From assembly GCF_030272615.1 (NCBI RefSeq), contig NC_081412.1, forward strand, positions 546,724,202 through 546,788,201: a stretch of DNA of 64,000 nucleotides. The letters run 5' to 3'. Positions 58,344 through 64,000 of the stretch are shown here, piece by piece. The translations under genes were made by a program, and so were the position numbers. Under the pieces are notes generated by a model. That model searched no databases. It saw only the letters and a list, made by a program, of their open reading frames with translations, and had not been told where the DNA came from. This DNA is from Cryptomeria japonica. Taxonomy: Eukaryota > Streptophyta > Pinopsida > Cupressales > Cupressaceae. Positions within the stretch are counted from its first letter, which is position 1. Each line of letters opens with the position of its first letter.

Positions 58344-59837
58344 TGTTGGCATTTGGCATTATAACAAACAAGGAGAGATTGTTGGCATTTCAATAAGGAT
58401 ATTGAGAAGGTTGTTGATTATTATGGATATAACTAATTAAGGATGTTTACTGTCTTAATATTATTATTTTGTCATTGATGTCAAGAAATTGATTTTCTAA
58501 TTCAATATGATGTTGCCATATCTTGAGAAGTATGATTTGATGAGTATAAAGAAGTCTATAAAAGACATAGAAAGAATACGGTGAATAAGGGGAGGAATAA
58601 GTTATTCAATGGGCAACTATTACCGAGTTAGACAATGATGAGATCATGATGTTTAGATTGTTTTGATATCACACATATGTTATTGATTGTAAGGTTAATA
58701 CTATACTATGTTACCAAGCAAAGAACCTAGTCGGTAAACACTAAGGAACCTAGTTGGTAAACCCTAAGGTTATCGCTATCAGTTAATAAAGGTAGAATGT
58801 CTACCGAGTGAAGTTTAGTATTTACCGAGTTGCAACCGAGTAATAACAAAATGCATTATTTAATGAAGGAAGCTGATGAGCTGGCTATGATTAAATGATT
58901 GGTATGTCGTGAATGAAGTTTTCTAAAGAATCTATGGCAAAGGAAAATCGACTGGAAGATCTACAGCTCAGATTGAACTGCAATACCCTAGCACAAGTTC
59001 CAAGAAATTTATGCAAGTTCCTAGGCAGGGTAAAACATTTTCAGATCGAAGGATACATTGAACCTAAACAAAGTTTGAAGATCTGATGGCTATGATTGAT
59101 CATGGGAAATGTGATCAAGGAGATTAAGCAGTATCTATTGTTTATAAATAAGGAACTGTTGATAAACAATGTATATGGGCAAGTGTATGCACAGGGATGC
59201 TACATAGTGATTACCGAGCACAAAAGCTTGAAGACCTGTTTTGAATAATAGAGTATAGAGCCCAGCAGATGGATAAGATTAGTTCTATGTCTATATTGTA
59301 TTGAGCAAATAAGAATCTGCTTTAGCATTTTAGATGTGAAGTTGCAGATAGATTTTTATTACTGTTATTTTGTAAAGTGACAGAAAATCTCTTAACCGAG
59401 TGGACTTAACAGTCTTATTTGTAAAACCCTCTAGCAAGGTGACATTTTGATTGAGTTTTTGAAATCCTTTAACAAGGTGAAGACCCTAACAGATCTAAGG
59501 GAAATCCCTTAATCGGGTCAAATCTAGCAATGTGTTTGTAATCTTTAACAAGATTTGCTTTTAACTGAGCATACTCTAGAAGAGTATATTTCTTATTGGG
59601 TCCAAAATCCCACAGTGGTTTTTCCCTATTTGGGTTTCCATGTTAAATCTGGTGTTATGAGTGTTATGATGTTTATATGCTTTTGAGTTTGCATGTTTAG
59701 CAGTTTTGGTTATATTACTGAAGTATATGTTACCGAGGTTGAATCTAATGTTTTTATGGAAGATTAAGTTTGTATGATTCACCCCCTCCCCTCTCATCTT
59801 ATTAGTTTGGCATTTGTACTTAACATTAGAATTATCA
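58344..59837 (+). repeat. Copia C 5' LTR (about 1,494 bp)
   Basis: Starts TGTTGGCATTTGGCATTATA; a second TGTTGGCATTTCAATAAGG lies 36 bases in after AAGGAGAGAT, which resembles a tract/LTR junction. Copia A shows the same doubled arrangement, so the extra segment belongs to the LTR. Ends AATTATCA. It has the reverse-oriented GGTTTTTCCCTATTTGGG block (about 59616) and TGATTCACCCCC-like motif (about 59775). Confidence 0.85.
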
Positions 59838-59839
59838 AT

Positions 59840-59851
59840 TGGTATCAGAGC
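59840..59851 (+). other. Copia C primer binding site (tRNA-iMet type)
   Basis: TGGTATCAGAGC two bases after the LTR end, an exact match. Confidence 0.95.
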
Positions 59852-59903
59852 ATTGAACTCCGGAAGAAAAAATTTTAAAGGTACTTGAGGCAAAGATCCA
59901 AAG

Positions 59904-62900
59904 ATGTATAAGAGGGATGCACCGAAGCTAAACAAGTCAAGTTTCTCTACATGGAAGAAAAGGATGAAGCTGGACCTATTAGGAGTTGGAGAATATGTTG
60001 TATATTATCTGGAGAATGATTTCATCACACCGAGCACCTATCCATTGATAATGGAAGATATAAAGGCAAAGCAAGAACATATTCAAGCAATGATTGAAAT
60101 AACAACTGCATTGACCGATTCAAAGTTTAATGATCTAGAAGGCTGCAATGATGCAAAGGCAATGTGGGACAAGCTCATATATTTGTATGGAGGTGATGAA
60201 CATGTTCAAAGAGAAAAAGTGGATAGTCTAAGAGGACAACTTGAATCTATGAGGATGAATGAAGGTGAGAACATAACCCAGTATAGTACAAGACTAAAGG
60301 AGATTGTCAGTCAAATCAAAGGAGCAGGTGGAACTATTGAAGAAAAGGATATAACAAGTAAGTTGTTAAGAACCCTTCTACCAGCTTATGCAATCTGAGT
60401 CTCTGCAATCAATGAATTAAGGTCTGTACCCAGTATGCCAGTTTCTTTAGATGCTACTTTTGGTAAGCTACATGCATTTGAGTTAAGTAACTTTGATAAC
60501 AGTGGGTCATTGGTAAATAAAGTTGAATTTGCATTTAGTTATTTTCATCTTGATGAATCTAATGATTACAATGAAAGAAAGTATAAGTACTCTGAAGGAG
60601 ATCATAGTGGAGCAAGTGAAAGATTTCGCAAGAACATGGAGGAAGTATGCAAACTGTATGAGGAAATCAGAAAGCAAGAAGAGTTTGAAGCACTATTAGC
60701 TAGAAGGTTACCAAGAGGCAAAGGTAAGTATAAAGGAAAACTACCTTTGAAATGTTTCAATTGTGATAAGATAGGACATATGGCTTCTAATTGTCCTAAC
60801 AAAGATTCTACTGAAAAGAGAGATTACCAAGATGATAGACAGAAAGATAATCATTACAGAGGACACCGAGACTTTAGAAGAAGAGATAGAAAGACATGCT
60901 TAATAGCTGATGAGGAATCCAATGATGATAAATCAGATGAAACTGATACAGAGGAAGTAGTTTATGTGGCTATCAAAGATGGATCAGATGAAGAAAGGTA
61001 TGAAGAAAAATCCCTAATATCTCACATAAATACTAAAGATTCTTGGATCATAGATAGTGGATGCTCACATCACATGACAGGTGATAAACACAAGTTTATT
61101 ATGTTAGAAGACTATGATGGAGGCTATGTAAGATTTGGTAATGATGCACCATGTCCGGTAAAAGGTAAAGGATCCATAACACTTCTTGACAATGCAAAGT
61201 GCAATAATGTTTATTGGGTTGAAGGTTTGAAATATAATTTGTTGAGTGTAGCACAGCTAAACAATATAGGATACTGAATAGAATTTCAGAAAGGTATTGT
61301 CAAAGTTCATGACAAGCATGGAAAGTTAGCTGCTACCGGGACACAAACAAAAGGTAACACATTTCACCTTGACTCAACTTGGAATAAATGTTTGTATGCA
61401 AAGATGGATGATACCTGGTTATGACATAAAAGGTTTTGTCATGTAAATTTTGATAATCTGATCAAAACAAGCAAGAAGCACCAAGTAAGAGGTCTACCGA
61501 GTTTGGAAAAACCTGAGAATGCTATGTGTCGAGGATGCCAAATGGGTAAAATGACAAGATCAAGCTTTACAAGTAGGTCTTACACTTCTAAGGGAATTTT
61601 AGATCTTGTGCACACTGATCTTTGTGGTCCTATGAAAGTTCAAAGTTATTATGGTGATAAATATTTCATATTATTTGTGGATGATTACTCAAGGATGATG
61701 TCAGTAATATTTTTAAAAGAAAATTCAGAAGCTTTTCAAATGTTAAAATGGTACAAGGCAAGAGTTGAAAATGAAACAGGAAGACAACTAAAATATCTTA
61801 GATCAGATAGAGGAGGAGAGTTCACATTTGATGAATTCAACTTATTCTACAATGATCATGGTATAAAAAGACAAGTCTCTGCACCGAGAACTCCACAACA
61901 AAATGGAATTGTTGAAAGAAGAAATGGATCTATTATGGATTGTGCCAGAACCTTGATGATTGAAAAGAAAGTGCCACAAACATTTTGGAGAGAAGCAATA
62001 AGCACAGCAGTTTACACCCTGAACCGAGCACAACTGAAGAAAGGAGCTTTGAAGACACCATATGAAATCTGGTATGACAAGAAACCTAATGTAAGTTATT
62101 TTAAAATCTTTGGAAGTAGATGCTATGTACACAAAGATGATAGAAATGGCAAGTTTGATCAGAAAAGTGAAGAAGGAACATTTCTTGGTTATTCTTCTAG
62201 AAGTAAAGCATTTAAATGTCTGATCAAATCATCTAACAAAATAGTAGAAAGTGCAAATGTGAAAATTGATGAATTTGTAGAAAGAAATGATGAAGGAAAT
62301 TCCAAGGAACCAAAAGATTATGATGAATTTGTCTATGTTCAATCGACAAGTCTTACCGAGAAAACTGCAAAAGGAAATGAAAAAAATATCTAGTTACCGA
62401 GTGATGAAGAAGATCATACAGAGCCTACCGAGCCTGTATTAGCCAAGTATGTCAAAAGACATCATGTATCAAGTCAGATTATAGGAGATAAGGATGATCC
62501 AATGATGACAAGGAACAAACTGAGACATAATACATGTCTGATATGTGAACTTGAACCGAAAATAGTGAAAGAGGCATTTAATAGTGAAGATTGGAAAAAT
62601 GCTATGATATAAGAGATTGATCAAATCAAGAAGAATGACACATGGACACTGGTCCCAAGACCGAAGGACAAAAATGTAATCGGTACAAAGTGGATTTTCA
62701 AAAACAAGCTGAATGAAAAAGGTGAGGTCATTCGAAATAAAGAAAGACTAGTTTGTAAAGGTTATGCTCAAGAAGAAGGAATTGATTATGGTGAAACTTT
62801 TGCACTTGTGGCTAGACTTGAAGGAGTAAGAACATTGTTGGCATATGCTGCTTTCAAAAATTTCAAGGTATATCAAATGGATGTCAAATCTGCATTTCTG

Positions 62901-64000
62901 AATGGTATATTAGAAGAAGTTTTTATTGAACAACCTGAAGGATTTGTTGAAGACAAGAATAAAGATCAGGTATGTAAATTGAACAAAGCTTTATATGGTC
63001 TGAAACAAGCACCTAGAGCATGGTATGAAAGATTGCACTCTTATTTAATCAAGATTGGTTTTATAAGGACAAGTGAAAATAGCAATATGTACATGAAGAA
63101 TGATGAAAATGGAATACTGATCTTAGCCATATTTGTTGATGATATTATATTTTGTGGAAATGACTCTCTATGCAAGAACTTTGGAAATGAAATGAGCAAA
63201 GAATTTGAGATGTCATTAATCAGTGAGATAAAGTATTTTATAGATTTACAGATACTACAAATGAAAAATGAGATTTTCATTACTCAATCCAAGTACATAA
63301 AGGAAATCTTGAAGAAATTTGGAATGGAGGATTCAAAACCAGTAACTACTCCTATGACTACCAACTGCACATTATCAAAGAGTGATGAATATGCATCTGT
63401 TGATGAGACACTTTACCGATCCATGATTGGAAAGTTGCAATATGTTGTTCACAAGAGGCCAGATATAGCACATACAATAGGTATAGTTGCAAGATTCTCT
63501 GCAAATCCTAAGGAAACACACATGACAACAATCAAGAGAATTTTTAGATACTTGAAAGGCACTGAGGATTATGGCTTAGTATATCAGAAAGGAAATGACT
63601 TTGATTTAAAAGTTTATACTGATGTTGATTGGGCAAGCAACATTGATGACAAGAAAAGCACAAGTGGAGGAGCTTTCTTCTTAGGAGAAAGACTAGTGAG
63701 TTGGCTTAGCAAGAAACAAGGATGTGTTTCACAGTCAACAATAGAAGCTAAATACGTTGTTGTAGCATTGAATTGTACCAACATAGCATGGATCAAACAA
63801 CTGTTGGAAGGTATAAATGAGAAATTTATAGAGCGAGTAACTATATTCTGTGACAATACTAATGCCATTAACATTTCAAAGAATCCTGTTATGCACTCTA
63901 AGACAAAGCACATCTCTATCAAATATCATTATCTTAGAGAAGAAGCTCAAGAGAAGAAAGTGGTGTTGGAGTATGTTAGCACAAAGGAACAAATAGCAAA
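59904..64000 (+). pseudogene. Copia C gag-pol, one frame with five premature stops, 3' end outside window
   Basis: ATG 59904 (MYKRDAPKLNKSSFSTWK) opens one phase that is kept to the window end with no frameshift seen. Gag spans to about residue 260; the knuckle CFNCDKIGHMASNC is at 60753-60794. The protease WIIDSGCSHHM is intact. GAG-pre-integrase and integrase (61503-62000) keep HTDLCGP, RSDRGGEF and VERRN. Reverse transcriptase has [21 protein letters not shown] and FVDD at 63132-63143, with one codon less than Copia A after GILEE. RNase H begins near 63600. Stops: TGA 60396, TGA 61275, TGA 61422, TAG 62391, TAA 62610. The last stretch from 62613 is open to the edge. It is the least damaged polyprotein here, but it cannot be translated as is. 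Confidence 0.92.

Larger units (their letters stand above)
58344..64000 (+). mobile_element. Copia C, plus strand, cut by window end
   Basis: The 5' LTR (58344-59837), exact primer site and gag-pol follow in order, and the window ends within RNase H. Same family as Copia A. It inserted into the 5' LTR of Copia B, so it is the youngest event in the D-B-C stack. The base run before it is TCTTG. Confidence 0.93.

Noticed and set aside
59840-59851. tRNA gene at TGGTATCAGAGC sites
   Set aside because: Only the primer-binding complement is present, directly inside LTRs; no tRNA cloverleaf could be drawn.

Overview
This window is plant nuclear DNA made almost entirely of nested LTR retrotransposons. 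No intact host gene, tRNA, rRNA or CRISPR array was recognised. The evidence for a plant is the tRNA-iMet-type primer sites (TGGTATCAGAGC), typical plant Copia polyproteins, Tat/Athila-like Ty3/Gypsy Gag proteins and a plant mobile domain (PMD) reading frame. The density of old, decayed, layered elements fits a large-genome seed plant (a conifer or similar is a guess). The species cannot be read from the sequence.

Layout, left to right. 1-7078: T1, a plus-strand element with ~2 kb LTRs whose only coding content is a decayed Gag-type frame. 7079-11283: the 3' end of a Ty3/Gypsy element with an antisense PMD frame and a 3' LTR. 11284-16204: Copia A, minus strand, cut off inside reverse transcriptase. 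16205-18215: a Gypsy gag-protease remnant. 18216-19288: unassigned AT-rich sequence with a 94-bp tandem duplication. 19289-30678: element E, minus strand, with an unrecognised frame of about 1,200 codons. That frame is split by a solo LTR (target duplication CATCC), which is itself split by a complete Copia-2 element (target duplication TCCAA). 31573-45144: Copia F, plus strand, interrupted by Gypsy element G (36947-44764), which encodes only Gag and a protease-like domain. 45673-51404: element D, minus strand, with a Gag carrying four zinc knuckles and a second large unrecognised frame. D is cut by Copia B (51405-58343, minus), and the 5' LTR of B is cut by Copia C (58344 to the window end, plus). 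A and C belong to one family.

How the parts relate. Full-length Copia elements (C, B, Copia-2, F) carry the usual Gag, protease, integrase, reverse transcriptase and RNase H order. T1, G, D and E carry Gag-only, Gag-protease or Gag plus unknown frames and no visible polymerase, so if they moved they would have depended on enzymes from other elements. Several long frames (T1, PMD, E, Copia-2 pol, C) keep one phase for kilobases while collecting stops that fit C-to-T change of CAA, CAG or CGA. Catalytic residues are also lost by transitions, as expected from long cytosine methylation of silenced elements.

The best candidates for something undescribed are the large unknown frames of E and D, the antisense PMD frame, and the in-frame TGA shared by two copies of the G family.
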